This document shows positions 7,914 to 15,992 of a stretch of 64,000 nucleotides of DNA, piece by piece. Position numbers and translations under genes: made by a program. Source of the DNA: Streptomyces poonensis (GTDB lineage Bacteria > Actinomycetota > Actinomycetes > Streptomycetales > Streptomycetaceae); the NCBI RefSeq assembly GCF_014650915.1, contig NZ_BMVW01000010.1, positions 124,001 through 188,000 on the forward strand, written 5' to 3'. How positions within the stretch are numbered: position 1 is the first letter of the stretch; each line of letters begins with the position of its first letter. The notes below the pieces were generated by a model that saw nothing but the letters and a program-made list of their open reading frames with translations, was not told the origin of the DNA and did no database searches.

Positions 7914-8651
7914 ATGTCTCGAATCGACGGCCGTACGCCCGATCAGCTCCGCCCCGTCACCATCGAACGCGGCTGGAGCAAGCACGCCGAGGGCTCCGTC
8001 CTCGTTTCCTTCGGTGACACGAAGGTCCTCTGCACCGCCTCCGTCACGGAAGGCGTCCCCCGCTGGCGCAAGGGCAGCGGCGAGGGCTGGGTCACCGCCG
8101 AGTACGCCATGCTGCCGCGCGCCACCAACACCCGCGGCGACCGCGAGTCCGTCCGCGGCAGGATCGGCGGCCGCACCCACGAGATCTCCCGCCTCATCGG
8201 CCGCTCCCTGCGCGCCGTCATCGACTACAAGGCCCTCGGCGAGAACACCGTCGTCCTCGACTGCGACGTGCTCCAGGCCGACGGCGGCACCCGTACCGCG
8301 GCCATCACCGGCGCGTACGTGGCCCTGGCCGACGCGGTCGCCTGGGCCCAGGGCAAGAAGCTCATCAAGGCGAACCGCCAGCCGCTGACCGGCACGGTCA
8401 GCGCGGTCTCCGTCGGCATCGTGGGCGGCGTGCCGCTGCTCGACCTCTGCTACGAGGAGGACGTCCGGGCCGAGACCGACATGAACGTCGTCTGCACCGG
8501 CGACGGCCGCTTCGTCGAGGTCCAGGGGACCGCCGAGGCCGAGCCGTTCGCCCGCGAGGAGCTCAACGCGCTGCTCGACCTGGCCGTGGCCGGATGCGAC
8601 GAGCTGGCCGCCGTACAGCGCAAGGCGCTCGACGCGGTCCTCGAAAGGTAA
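7914..8651 (+). CDS. rph: Ribonuclease PH
   Basis: A 245-residue phosphorolytic 3' exoribonuclease that trims tRNA precursors. It starts SRIDGRTPDQLRPVTIERGW, contains the GWVTAEYAMLPRAT block, GRIGGRTHEISRLIGRSLRA with the conserved phosphate-binding Arg residues, and VVLDCDVLQADGGTRTA. Length and motifs are complete. ATG 7914 is the family start; an upstream extension to 7818 overlaps the nagF terminator. rdgB lies one gene downstream, the usual actinobacterial rph-rdgB neighbourhood. Confidence 0.97.
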   Translation: MSRIDGRTPDQLRPVTIERGWSKHAEGSVLVSFGDTKVLCTASVTEGVPRWRKGSGEGWVTAEYAMLPRATNTRGDRESVRGRIGGRTHEISRLIGRSLRAVIDYKALGENTVVLDCDVLQADGGTRTAAITGAYVALADAVAWAQGKKLIKANRQPLTGTVSAVSVGIVGGVPLLDLCYEEDVRAETDMNVVCTGDGRFVEVQGTAEAEPFAREELNALLDLAVAGCDELAAVQRKALDAVLER

Positions 8652-8826
8652 AGGACGCACCAAGAAAGGGCGGGCGTCGCGAGCAACCGCGGCGCACCGC
8701 CCGGCGTCCCTACCGGTACGGGCGTGCGGAACACCGCCGCACGCCCGGCCACACAACCGCACAGCACAGTGCTGAGCGCACCGCACGGGGGCCGTGCGGG
8801 CCGGAGAGCCCAGGAGGACAGTTCAC

Positions 8827-9225
8827 ATGGCCGCGAGCCGTCGCCGACGCCGTACGACCATCGCCGCAGTGGTAGCCGCAGCCGCGCTCACGGCCGGCTT
8901 CGCCACGGGCTGCGACGCCGTCGACAAGGCCCTGGACTGCGTCCAGACCGCCGATGCCGTCGCCACCAGCGTCAACGAGCTCCAGCAGGCCGTCGAGGCC
9001 GCGTCGAACGACCCGACCCAGCTCGAGGAGTCGCTGAACTCCATCGACAAGAACCTCGACGAGCTCGGCGACAAGACCGACAACGCCGACGTCAACAAGG
9101 CCGTCGACGACCTCCAGCAGGCCGTGACCAACGTCCGCGAGTCCGTCGAGAAGGGCGACGCGACCCCGGACGTCAGCCCGATCACGGACGCGGCAGGCGA
9201 ACTGACGAAGGTCTGCACGCCGTAA
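8827..9225 (+). CDS. Small secreted lipoprotein, hypothetical
   Basis: A 132-residue protein with an Arg-rich n-region (MAASRRRRRTT), an Ala-rich hydrophobic core and a lipobox-like FATGC with Cys29. The mature part is a helical, acidic region with a repeated (L)QQAV motif (ELQQAVEAA, DLQQAVTNV), consistent with an antiparallel coiled coil, and ends in a single Cys. AGGAGG precedes ATG 8827. It is conserved between rph and rdgB in Streptomyces, to my recollection; function unknown. Confidence 0.75.
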   Translation: MAASRRRRRTTIAAVVAAAALTAGFATGCDAVDKALDCVQTADAVATSVNELQQAVEAASNDPTQLEESLNSIDKNLDELGDKTDNADVNKAVDDLQQAVTNVRESVEKGDATPDVSPITDAAGELTKVCTP

Positions 9226-9284
9226 CGCGAAGCGTGCGGCGAGGGCGGGGCGGGGCCTGCCGTGACGCCCGGGATACTGGGGGC

Positions 9285-9887
9285 ATGACCCGCCTGATCC
9301 TCGCCACCCGCAACGCCGGAAAGCTCACCGAACTCCAGGCCATCCTCGCCGACGCAGGCATCACCCACGACCTCGTCGGCGCGGACGCCTTCCCCGACGT
9401 ACCCGACGTCAAGGAGACCGGCGTCACCTTCGCCGAGAACGCCCTGCTGAAGGCCCACGCCCTGGCCCAGGCCACCGGCCTCCCGGCCGTCGCCGACGAC
9501 TCCGGCCTCTGCGTGGACGTCCTCGGCGGCGCCCCCGGCATCTTCTCCGCCCGCTGGGCCGGCCGCCACGGCGACGACAAGGCGAATCTGGACCTGCTCC
9601 TCGCCCAGCTGTCGGACATCGCCGACGAACACCGCTCGGCCCACTTCGCCTGCGCGGCGGCCCTCGCCCTGCCGGACGGCACGGAGCGGGTGGTGGAGGG
9701 ACAGCTGCCGGGCACCCTGCGCCACGCCCCCGCCGGCACGAACGGCTTCGGCTACGACCCGATCCTCCAGGTCGAGGGCGACACGCGCACGTGCGCGGAA
9801 CTGAGCCCCGAGGAGAAGAACGCGATCAGTCATCGGGGGCAGGCGTTCCGGGCGTTGGTGCCGGTGGTGCGGGAGCTGCTGGGCTGA
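9285..9887 (+). CDS. rdgB: RdgB/HAM1 non-canonical purine NTP pyrophosphatase
   Basis: A 200-residue ITP/XTP pyrophosphatase that clears deaminated purine nucleotides. The N-terminal LILATRNAGKLTELQ motif, the catalytic ADDSGLCVDVLGGAPGIFSAR block and the C-terminal GTNGFGYDPI and ISHRGQA motifs are intact. ATG 9285 is the family start. It shares a bidirectional hairpin with the tRNA gene downstream. Confidence 0.96.
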   Translation: MTRLILATRNAGKLTELQAILADAGITHDLVGADAFPDVPDVKETGVTFAENALLKAHALAQATGLPAVADDSGLCVDVLGGAPGIFSARWAGRHGDDKANLDLLLAQLSDIADEHRSAHFACAAALALPDGTERVVEGQLPGTLRHAPAGTNGFGYDPILQVEGDTRTCAELSPEEKNAISHRGQAFRALVPVVRELLG

Positions 9888-9900
9888 GTCGCTACACGAA

Positions 9901-9936
9901 GCGGCCTGCGCATCGATCCTTCGACGCGCAGGCCGC
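9901..9936. terminator. Bidirectional terminator between rdgB and tRNA-Leu
   Basis: GCGGCCTGCGC and GCGCAGGCCGC form a perfect 11-bp stem with a 14-base loop. It lies between the convergent rdgB and tRNA genes. Confidence 0.8.
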
Positions 9937-9941
9937 TGCGG

Positions 9942-10023
9942 TGCGGCGGAAGGGATTCGAACCCTCAAGCCCGTCAAGGGCCACGGCTCCTAAGGCCGCT
10001 GCGTCAACCAGTTGCGCCACCGC
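9942..10023 (-). tRNA. tRNA-Leu, anticodon UAG (reads CUA/CUN)
   Basis: Read on the minus strand, acceptor GCGGTGG pairs with CCGCCGC (one wobble), discriminator A, D-arm, anticodon stem GCGGC/GCCGT with loop CTTAGGA (anticodon TAG), a class II long variable arm and the T-arm GGTTCGAATCC. CCA is not encoded. This is not bldA (UAA anticodon), but it decodes the rare CTA codons that appear in the island genes. Confidence 0.95.
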
Positions 10024-10118
10024 CGCTAGCCGCCTGTCATCGTACCGGGAGTCGTTCGTCGGTTGGGGCCTCCCCTGCGGGTTCGTGGTTACGCCAAGTC
10101 GGTGACCAGCGGTCACCG

Positions 10119-10439
10119 TCAGTGACCTGACGTCAGCTTCAGGCCCACCACCGCCACCACCAGCAGACACACGAAGAAGATGCGGGCCGCGGTGGCCGGT
10201 TCGCCGAGGACGACCATGCCGAGGACGGCCGCGCCGGCCGCGCCGATGCCGACCCAGACGCCGTACGCCGTGCCGATGGGCAGGGTGCGGGCGGCGTAGG
10301 AGAGCAGGAGCATGCTGGCGACGATGCCCGCGCCGGTGGCGAGGCTCGGCCAGAGGCGGGTGAAGCCTTCGGTGTACTTCATTCCGATCGACCAGCCGAC
10401 TTCGAGCAGACCGGCGATGATCAGCAGGACCCAGGCCAT
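10119..10439 (-). CDS. gdx: Small multidrug resistance family guanidinium exporter (Gdx/SugE)
   Basis: A 106-residue, four-helix SMR protein that works as a dual-topology dimer. Glu13 in LLEVGWSIGMKY is the essential proton/substrate-binding carboxylate, and the GWSIGMKYTEGFTR sequence is typical of SugE/Gdx rather than EmrE. Gdx proteins export guanidinium. A guanidine-III riboswitch lies just upstream, which supports the assignment independently. GGAGGTG precedes ATG 10439. Confidence 0.92.
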   Translation of the reverse strand: MAWVLLIIAGLLEVGWSIGMKYTEGFTRLWPSLATGAGIVASMLLLSYAARTLPIGTAYGVWVGIGAAGAAVLGMVVLGEPATAARIFFVCLLVVAVVGLKLTSGH

Positions 10440-10481
10440 GGGGCACCTCCGGGAAACAGTGAAAAGGGCTTCTCGTGGGGT

Positions 10482-10525
10482 GCGTCGTCTTTTCCTGTGT
10501 CCCGGTACGGCGCGTCTCGTCGGGG
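10482..10525 (-). ncRNA. Guanidine-III (ykkC-III) riboswitch controlling gdx
   Basis: On the minus strand the sequence includes CCCCGACGAGACGCGCCGTA, then CCGGGACACAGGAAAAGACG and ACGC. It matches the compact pseudoknotted guanidine-III aptamer (conserved CGACGAG, CGCCGTACC, AAGACG blocks) almost base for base. Its 3' end is 42 bases upstream of gdx. In this class guanidine binding frees the ribosome site, so export is induced by the substrate. Confidence 0.9.
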
Positions 10526-10562
10526 TGGTTCCACCGTAGCAAAGTGGGGCGCGCAGCAGGCA

Positions 10563-10592
10563 AGAGGCCGGTGACCATGGTCACCGGCCTCT
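10563..10592 (-). terminator. Perfect palindrome, terminator of the GroES-like gene
   Basis: A 30-base perfect palindrome with half-site AGAGGCCGGTGACCA can fold into a 13-bp stem with a 4-base loop. It lies 60 bases beyond the stop of the GroES-like gene and just upstream of the gdx leader. Confidence 0.8.
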
Positions 10593-10652
10593 GTCGGCTG
10601 TGATGTACAGGTGCTGCGCGTACTGTTCCCGGAGGCTGCCTACAGGGGCTGC

Positions 10653-10997
10653 CTACAGGTACAGGCCCGTCGAGTCCTCCGAGCCCTCGAAGCGGTCCGC
10701 CGCCACCGCGTGCAGGTCGCGCTCGCGCATCAGGACGTAGGCCGTGCCCCGCACCTCGACCTCCGCGCGGTCCTCGGGGTCGAAGAGCACGCGGTCGCCG
10801 GGCTCCACCGTACGGACGTTCTGGCCGACCGCGACGACCTCGGCCCAGGCGAGGCGCCGGCCGACGGCCGCCGTCGCCGGGATGAGGATGCCCCCGCCGG
10901 AGCGCCGCTCGCCCTCGGCGGTGTCCTGCCGTACGAGCACGCGGTCGTGCAGCATCCGGATGGGCAGCTTGTCGTCGTGGTGGGTCTTCTCGCTCAC
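10653..10997 (-). CDS. GroES-like chaperonin 10 family protein
   Basis: A 114-residue Cpn10-fold protein: IRMLHDRVLVRQD at the N-terminus, the SGGGILIPATA mobile-loop region and EVVAVGQNVRTVEPGDRVLFDP in the core. A divergent paralogue rather than the groEL-linked GroES, because there is no groEL nearby and the loop is atypical. It may cap a chaperonin or act alone; role unknown. Confidence 0.85.
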   Translation of the reverse strand: MSEKTHHDDKLPIRMLHDRVLVRQDTAEGERRSGGGILIPATAAVGRRLAWAEVVAVGQNVRTVEPGDRVLFDPEDRAEVEVRGTAYVLMRERDLHAVAADRFEGSEDSTGLYL

Positions 10998-11043
10998 GCC
11001 CTGAATTTACCTGCCTTCCCGTGAGATGCAGTACGCGGGAGGG

Positions 11044-11373
11044 TCAGCCTTTGCGGCGCCGGGTGCCGAGGGCGAGCAGCCCGACGACTCCGACGACGAC
11101 CAGGGCGACGGGCACGATGCGCTCGAGACGGGGTGCGCCGTCCTCGCCCACCAGCTGGCCCTTGAAGTCCGTCACCGCCCGGTTGACCCCGACGTAGGCG
11201 CGTCCGAGCGTGTGGTCGATGTTGGCGGCGACCTTGGCCTTGGCGTCGCCGACGATGGTCTTCGGGTGGACCCGGACGCCGATCTCGTCGAGCGTCTCGG
11301 CCAGCTTCTCGCGGCGCCGCCTGATGTCCGCCTCGATCTGAGCAGGGGTTCTGGTGTCCGGTGCGTCCGCCAC
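11044..11373 (-). CDS. DUF3618 membrane protein
   Basis: A 109-residue protein: the DUF3618 motif RTPAQIEADIRRRREKLAETLDEI near the N-terminus, HPKTIVGDAKAKV, and one C-terminal membrane helix (VALVVVGVVGLLALG) ending in basic RRRKG. I chose GTG 11373 because GGAGG lies 7 bases upstream and the family motif starts soon after; an ATG at 11415 would add 14 residues. It is divergent from bcp. Function unknown. Confidence 0.85.
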   Translation of the reverse strand: MADAPDTRTPAQIEADIRRRREKLAETLDEIGVRVHPKTIVGDAKAKVAANIDHTLGRAYVGVNRAVTDFKGQLVGEDGAPRLERIVPVALVVVGVVGLLALGTRRRKG

Positions 11374-11505
11374 CGCGCTGCCTCCGTGGTCCGTCGTCGA
11401 AGCCTGTTGACGCACAGTTTGTCAGCTCTGTGCGGCGCCGCACTGTCAGGTACCCCGATTACGCTCAGGGACGGCACCTTTCCGCACGTACGAGGAGACC
11501 AGACC

Positions 11506-11973
11506 GTGAGCGAGCGACTCCAGCCCGGCGACACCGCCCCCGCCTTCACCCTGCCGGACGCCGACGGCAACGAGGTCTCGCTGGCCGGCTACAAGGGCCG
11601 CAAGGTGATCGTCTACTTCTACCCGGCCGCGCTGACCCCGGGCTGCACCAAGCAGGCCTGCGACTTCACCGACAACCTGGACGTCCTGGCGGGCGCCGGG
11701 TACGACGTGATCGGCATCTCCCCGGACAAGCCGGAGAAGCTCGCCAAGTTCCGCGAGGCGGAGAACCTCAAGGTCACGCTGCTCGCGGACCCGGAGAAGG
11801 CGGTCCTGGAGGCGTACGGCGCCTTTGGCGAGAAGAAGCTGTACGGGAAGGTCGTCACCGGTGTCATCCGGTCCACGGTCGTCGTGGACGAGGAGGGCAA
11901 GGTGGAGCGCGCGCTGTACAACGTGAAGGCCACCGGGCACGTGGCGAAGATCATCAAGGATCTGGGGATCTGA
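11506..11973 (+). CDS. bcp: Thioredoxin-dependent peroxiredoxin, BCP/PrxQ type
   Basis: A 155-residue peroxiredoxin. The peroxidatic Cys47 and resolving Cys52 sit in ALTPGCTKQACDF, five residues apart as in atypical 2-Cys PrxQ. It reduces hydroperoxides in the cytoplasm using thioredoxin. GTG 11506 has GAGGAGA upstream; a longer frame from 11026 is antisense to the DUF3618 gene. A strong terminator follows. Confidence 0.94.
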   Translation: MSERLQPGDTAPAFTLPDADGNEVSLAGYKGRKVIVYFYPAALTPGCTKQACDFTDNLDVLAGAGYDVIGISPDKPEKLAKFREAENLKVTLLADPEKAVLEAYGAFGEKKLYGKVVTGVIRSTVVVDEEGKVERALYNVKATGHVAKIIKDLGI

Positions 11974-12041
11974 GGCCGGGGCTCCGAGGCCGGGGCTCCG
12001 AGGTCGGAAATCTGAGGCCTTCGCGGTCCCGGCTGCTATGT

Positions 12042-12078
12042 GAACGGCCCGCACCGGGTGATCCGGTGCGGGCCGTTC
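12042..12078. terminator. Bidirectional terminator between bcp and the PBP gene
   Basis: GAACGGCCCGCACCGG and CCGGTGCGGGCCGTTC form a 16-bp perfect stem around a five-base loop, between two convergent genes. Confidence 0.88.
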
Positions 12079-12114
12079 GCTGTGCGGTCGGAGTGGGTCA
12101 GTGCCTGCCGGGCG

Positions 12115-15100
12115 TCAGTCCCATTCGGGCATCCGCATGAACGCGCCCGCTGTCGTGCCCGCCGTGTCCCCGGTACCGGGCACGCCGCCGCCCTCCGTGG
12201 TCCCGTCGCCGCCGGAGCTGTCGCCGGTGCCCGGAACGCCGCCCACGCCGGAGCTGTCGCCGGTGCCCGGGGCGTCTCCCACGCCGGAGGTGCTGTCGCC
12301 GGTGCCCGGGTTGCCGCCCGCGCCCGGGGTGCCGGCGGACGTGCCGGCGTCCGTGCCCGGGGTGCCGCCGTTCTGCCCGTCGGTGCTCCCGCCGGGCGTC
12401 TGGCTGCCGGTGGTCCCGCCGTCGGTGGTGCCGCCGGTGTCCTCGGTGCCGGGCTCGCTCGGCGTGCCGGCGGACGCGGAGGGCGGAGCCTGGATCACGT
12501 CCGCGCCGTCCTGGAGCTCCAGGTCGAACTGCTGCACGGGCTCGCCCTCCAGGGCCGCCTTCGTGAACTGGGCCCAGATCTGCGCGGGCGGGCCACCGCC
12601 GTTGATGCGGGCCTGGCCCAGCGCGCCGTACAGCGGCTGCTGCACCCCGGTGTCCGGGTCCTGGCCCATGACGGCGACCACGGTGGCGAGGTCGGGCGTG
12701 TAGCCCGCGAACCAGGCCGCCTTGTCCTCCTCCGCGGTACCCGTCTTGCCGGCCGCCGGGCGGCCCGCCGCCTGGGCCGCCGTGGCCGTACCGCCCTCGA
12801 CGACCGACCGCAGCACGGACGTCGTCGTGTCGGCGGCCTCGCGGGTCACGGCCTGCCGGGTGTTCTGTCCGGGGAGCTCGATCTCCTCACCGTTCTTGGT
12901 GATCTCCGCGACGAGGGTGTACTGGCCGTGCTTGCCGTGGTTGGCGAGGGTCGCGTACGCCTCCGCCATGTCCAGCACGCTCGCGGTGGCGGTGCCGAGC
13001 GCGATGGACGGGTACGGCTCCATGTCCGGGGTGTCCTTCGGCAGACCGAGGTCGATCGCGGTCTGCTCGACCTCGTCCGAGCCGACGTCGACCGCCATCT
13101 GCGCGTACACGCTGTTCACGGACTTGTCCGTGGCCTGGCGGACGGTGATGTTGCCGTAGTCGACGTGGTCCTCGTTCTCGGGGTTGTAGAGGCCCCCGCT
13201 CCAGCCCTGGACGGGACGCTGGCTGGTGCCGTCGTAGACCGTGTTCGGGGTGATCGTCTGGCCGCTCTGGGTGTGGGAGCCGTTCTCGACCGCCGAGGTG
13301 AACACGAACGGCTTGAACGTCGAACCGACCTGGTAGTCCCGGCGCGTGGCGTTGTTGTAGTACTGCTTCGTGAAGTCGATGCCGCCGTACATGGCGACGA
13401 CCTTGCCGGTCTTGGGGTCGATGGAGACGCCGCCGACGCGGACGTAGTTGTCGACCTTGCGGTTCTCCTTGTCGAGCTTGTCCATGACCTGGTCGTCGAC
13501 CGCCTCGATGAAGGCGTCCTGCTTGTCCTTCTCCAGGGTGGTCGTGATGCGGTAGCCGCCGGTCCGGAGGGTGTCCTCGTCGACGATGCCGCTCTCGTCC
13601 AGGTACTGCTTCACGGCCTCGACCAGGTAGCCGCGCTGGCCGGACATACCGGTCGACACGACGGTCTGCTTCGGCGTCGGGAACTTCATCCCCGCCCGCT
13701 CCGACTGCGGGAGCCAGCCCTCCTTGACCATGCCGTCGAGGACGTAGTTCCAGCGCGCCACGGCGGCGTCCTTGCCCTCCGGGTGCGCGATCACGTCGTA
13801 CATGCTGGGGGCGTTCAGCAGGGACGCGAGGTACGCGCCCTGGGCTGCCGTCAGCTCGTCGGCGTCGACGCCGTAGTAGGCCTGGGCGGCGGCCTGGATG
13901 CCGTACGCGTTGCGGCCGAAGAAGCTGGTGTTGAGGTAGCCCTCGAGGATCTCGTCCTTGCTCTTCTCCCGGTCCAGCTTGATCGAGATGAAGAACTCCT
14001 TGGCCTTGCGGGTGACCGTCTGCTCCTGGCCCAGGTAGTAGTTCTTGACGTACTGCTGGGTGATCGTCGAGCCGGACTGCTTGCCCTTGCCGGTCGCGGT
14101 GTTCCAGGCCGCGCGGATCATGGCCTTGGGGTCGACGGCCGACTCCGAGTAGAAGTCCCGGTCCTCGGCGGCCAGCACCGCGTGCTGGGCGTCCTTGGAG
14201 ATCTGGGCGAGCGTCACGTTCTCGCGGTTGACCTCGCCGTCGCGGGCGAGCTGGCTGCCGTCCGCGTACAGGTACACATTGCTCTGCTTGGTCGCGGCCG
14301 TGTTCGCCGCGGGGATCTGCACGAGGTTGTACCCGAGCACGAGCCCGCCGATCAGCAGCAGGGCGACGAACAGGAACCCGCCGAGGACCATGCGCCAGGT
14401 GGGCAGCAGACGGCGCCAGCCGGTGCGCTTGGAGCGCTTGGATTCCTTGGGTTTCTTGGGTTTCTTGCCGGGGGTGTCGGTGGGTGGGGTGCCGTCGGCG
14501 GGGCTGCCGGCGGTGGGGCCGCCGGCAGCGGGGGCACCGGCTGGAGCACCGGCTGGGGTCTTGGTGGGGGAGACGGCGGCGAGGACCGTGGTGGGGGTGT
14601 CTTGCTGGTTGCGGTTGCGGTTGCGGTTGCGGTCGCCGTCGCCGTCGCCCGGGGCGGGGCCGGGGGAAACGGCAGCGAGGACGGTGGTCGGGGTGTCCGG
14701 CTGATCGCTGCCGCTGCCGCTGCCACTGTCGGTGGAGCCGGAGTCGGAGTCGGAGGAGATGGCGGCGAGGACGGTCGTGGGGGTGTCCACGTCCGCGCCG
14801 TCGCCCCCTCGTGCGGTCGAGGTGCTGTCCGAGCCCCCGGAGGCCGCTGCCGCCCCGCCGGAGGCTGCCCCCGAACGGTCCGCCTTGGCGGGGCCGGGGA
14901 CCTTGCCGGGTGCGTCCCCCTTGGCGGGGCCACCGCTCGGGGCGGCGCCGCTGCCCGTGGCCGAGCCGGGGCGCGTGCCCGCCGTGTTCCGCGCAGCCGA
15001 GCCCTTGGCGCCGCCCGGGCCGGCCCCGGTGCCCGCGGCGCTGCCCGGAGCTCCGGAACGGGGCCTACCGGATCCACGGACCGGGTTCGCGCCGGAGCCT

Positions 15101-15723
15101 GTGGAGCTTGTGGCCGGATTGGTGCCGGGGCCGCCGGTCGGGTTCGTGCCGGGACCGCCGGCCGGGGCTTTGCCGGGGCGGCCGGTGTGGGCGGTGCCGC
15201 GGGTGTTCGTGGGCTCCTCGTCCGGGCGCATGCCCGGTGTGCGGGCCGCGCTCTCCCGGTCGCCTGCCGCGGTCTTTCCGGATCCGTCGCCCGCAGCCCT
15301 GGTGGGCCCGCTTCGCCCAGCACCGTCCGGGTGACCGTCCCGGAGCGCGCCCGAGTCACCCTCCGTGGCCCTGCCCGAGTCGTGCCCCGGTCTCCTCCCG
15401 GAGCCGGGGTCCTGGGCCCTGCGCGGCTCATCGCCTCGGGCGCTGTGCGGCTCATCGCCCCGGGCCCTGCCCGAGTCGTCACCCTGGCTGCTGCCCCGGA
15501 CTCCGTCCGAGCCGGAGTCCCGGCTGTCGGCCGAGGTGCCGGGCCCGGGGCCGGCCGGGGTGCCGGGTCCCGGCTCGCCCGGGGCCTTGGCAGGGCCGCC
15601 CCCCGTGGCCTCGGCGGCCTCGGCGGGGCCGTGGTCCGGGGCCGCGCGTCGAGCGGTCGGCTCGGGTTCCCTGGGTGCCCAGCCCTCGCTCTTCCGCTGC
15701 GGCTGCGGCTCGTCGCTCTTCAA
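12115..15723 (-). CDS. Class A penicillin-binding protein with very long disordered tails
   Basis: A 1202-residue bifunctional cell-wall synthase. Residues 1 to about 435 are Gly/Ser/Pro/Thr/Asp-rich and probably disordered and cytoplasmic; they contain three copies of DTPTTVLAA(V/I)S. A membrane helix follows near 444 (FLFVALLLIGGLVLGYN), then the GT51 glycosyltransferase domain (AAEDRDFY near 518, GSTITQQYVKN) and the transpeptidase domain (STFK near 799, SVN, KTGT near 990). The last 130 residues are Gly/Thr/Asp repeats. All catalytic motifs are intact. The cytoplasmic tail is far longer than usual for the family and is probably regulatory. Confidence 0.93.
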   Translation of the reverse strand: MKSDEPQPQRKSEGWAPREPEPTARRAAPDHGPAEAAEATGGGPAKAPGEPGPGTPAGPGPGTSADSRDSGSDGVRGSSQGDDSGRARGDEPHSARGDEPRRAQDPGSGRRPGHDSGRATEGDSGALRDGHPDGAGRSGPTRAAGDGSGKTAAGDRESAARTPGMRPDEEPTNTRGTAHTGRPGKAPAGGPGTNPTGGPGTNPATSSTGSGANPVRGSGRPRSGAPGSAAGTGAGPGGAKGSAARNTAGTRPGSATGSGAAPSGGPAKGDAPGKVPGPAKADRSGAASGGAAAASGGSDSTSTARGGDGADVDTPTTVLAAISSDSDSGSTDSGSGSGSDQPDTPTTVLAAVSPGPAPGDGDGDRNRNRNRNQQDTPTTVLAAVSPTKTPAGAPAGAPAAGGPTAGSPADGTPPTDTPGKKPKKPKESKRSKRTGWRRLLPTWRMVLGGFLFVALLLIGGLVLGYNLVQIPAANTAATKQSNVYLYADGSQLARDGEVNRENVTLAQISKDAQHAVLAAEDRDFYSESAVDPKAMIRAAWNTATGKGKQSGSTITQQYVKNYYLGQEQTVTRKAKEFFISIKLDREKSKDEILEGYLNTSFFGRNAYGIQAAAQAYYGVDADELTAAQGAYLASLLNAPSMYDVIAHPEGKDAAVARWNYVLDGMVKEGWLPQSERAGMKFPTPKQTVVSTGMSGQRGYLVEAVKQYLDESGIVDEDTLRTGGYRITTTLEKDKQDAFIEAVDDQVMDKLDKENRKVDNYVRVGGVSIDPKTGKVVAMYGGIDFTKQYYNNATRRDYQVGSTFKPFVFTSAVENGSHTQSGQTITPNTVYDGTSQRPVQGWSGGLYNPENEDHVDYGNITVRQATDKSVNSVYAQMAVDVGSDEVEQTAIDLGLPKDTPDMEPYPSIALGTATASVLDMAEAYATLANHGKHGQYTLVAEITKNGEEIELPGQNTRQAVTREAADTTTSVLRSVVEGGTATAAQAAGRPAAGKTGTAEEDKAAWFAGYTPDLATVVAVMGQDPDTGVQQPLYGALGQARINGGGPPAQIWAQFTKAALEGEPVQQFDLELQDGADVIQAPPSASAGTPSEPGTEDTGGTTDGGTTGSQTPGGSTDGQNGGTPGTDAGTSAGTPGAGGNPGTGDSTSGVGDAPGTGDSSGVGGVPGTGDSSGGDGTTEGGGVPGTGDTAGTTAGAFMRMPEWD

Positions 15724-15992
15724 GCTGCCGTGCTCCTGTTTCGCGTCCTACGTGGCCGTACGTCGCCGTACGCCTTCTGCGCCCCCACCTGAAGACTGCT
15801 GCACCGCCCGAACCGTTGCGCCGAATCCCGGTACGTGTCGCGTCCGCGTCCATAAAAAGACGTGGCACGTCCCTCCGTCCGCGCACTAGGCTCCTGCGCT
15901 TCGGCCCGAACCGGCCGCGAGGCGGACTTTTCGGCGCCCTCGGCACTTTCGGGACTCTCGGCACAACTCTTCGCGGCGGTTGGAGGTTCCTC

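Noticed and set aside
9942..10023. bldA (tRNA-Leu UAA)
   Set aside because: The anticodon reads UAG, not UAA, so it is an ordinary tRNA-Leu for CUA/CUN codons.
12040..15792. A 1250-residue plus-strand frame opposite the PBP gene
   Set aside because: It is antisense to a gene with complete GT51 and transpeptidase motifs; its composition is repetitive Gly/Arg/Val with no family, as expected from GC-rich shadow frames.
14484..15992. 500-residue N-terminal extension of the first ABC permease
   Set aside because: It is antisense to the PBP tail, low complexity, and a GTG with a good ribosome site exists at 15993.
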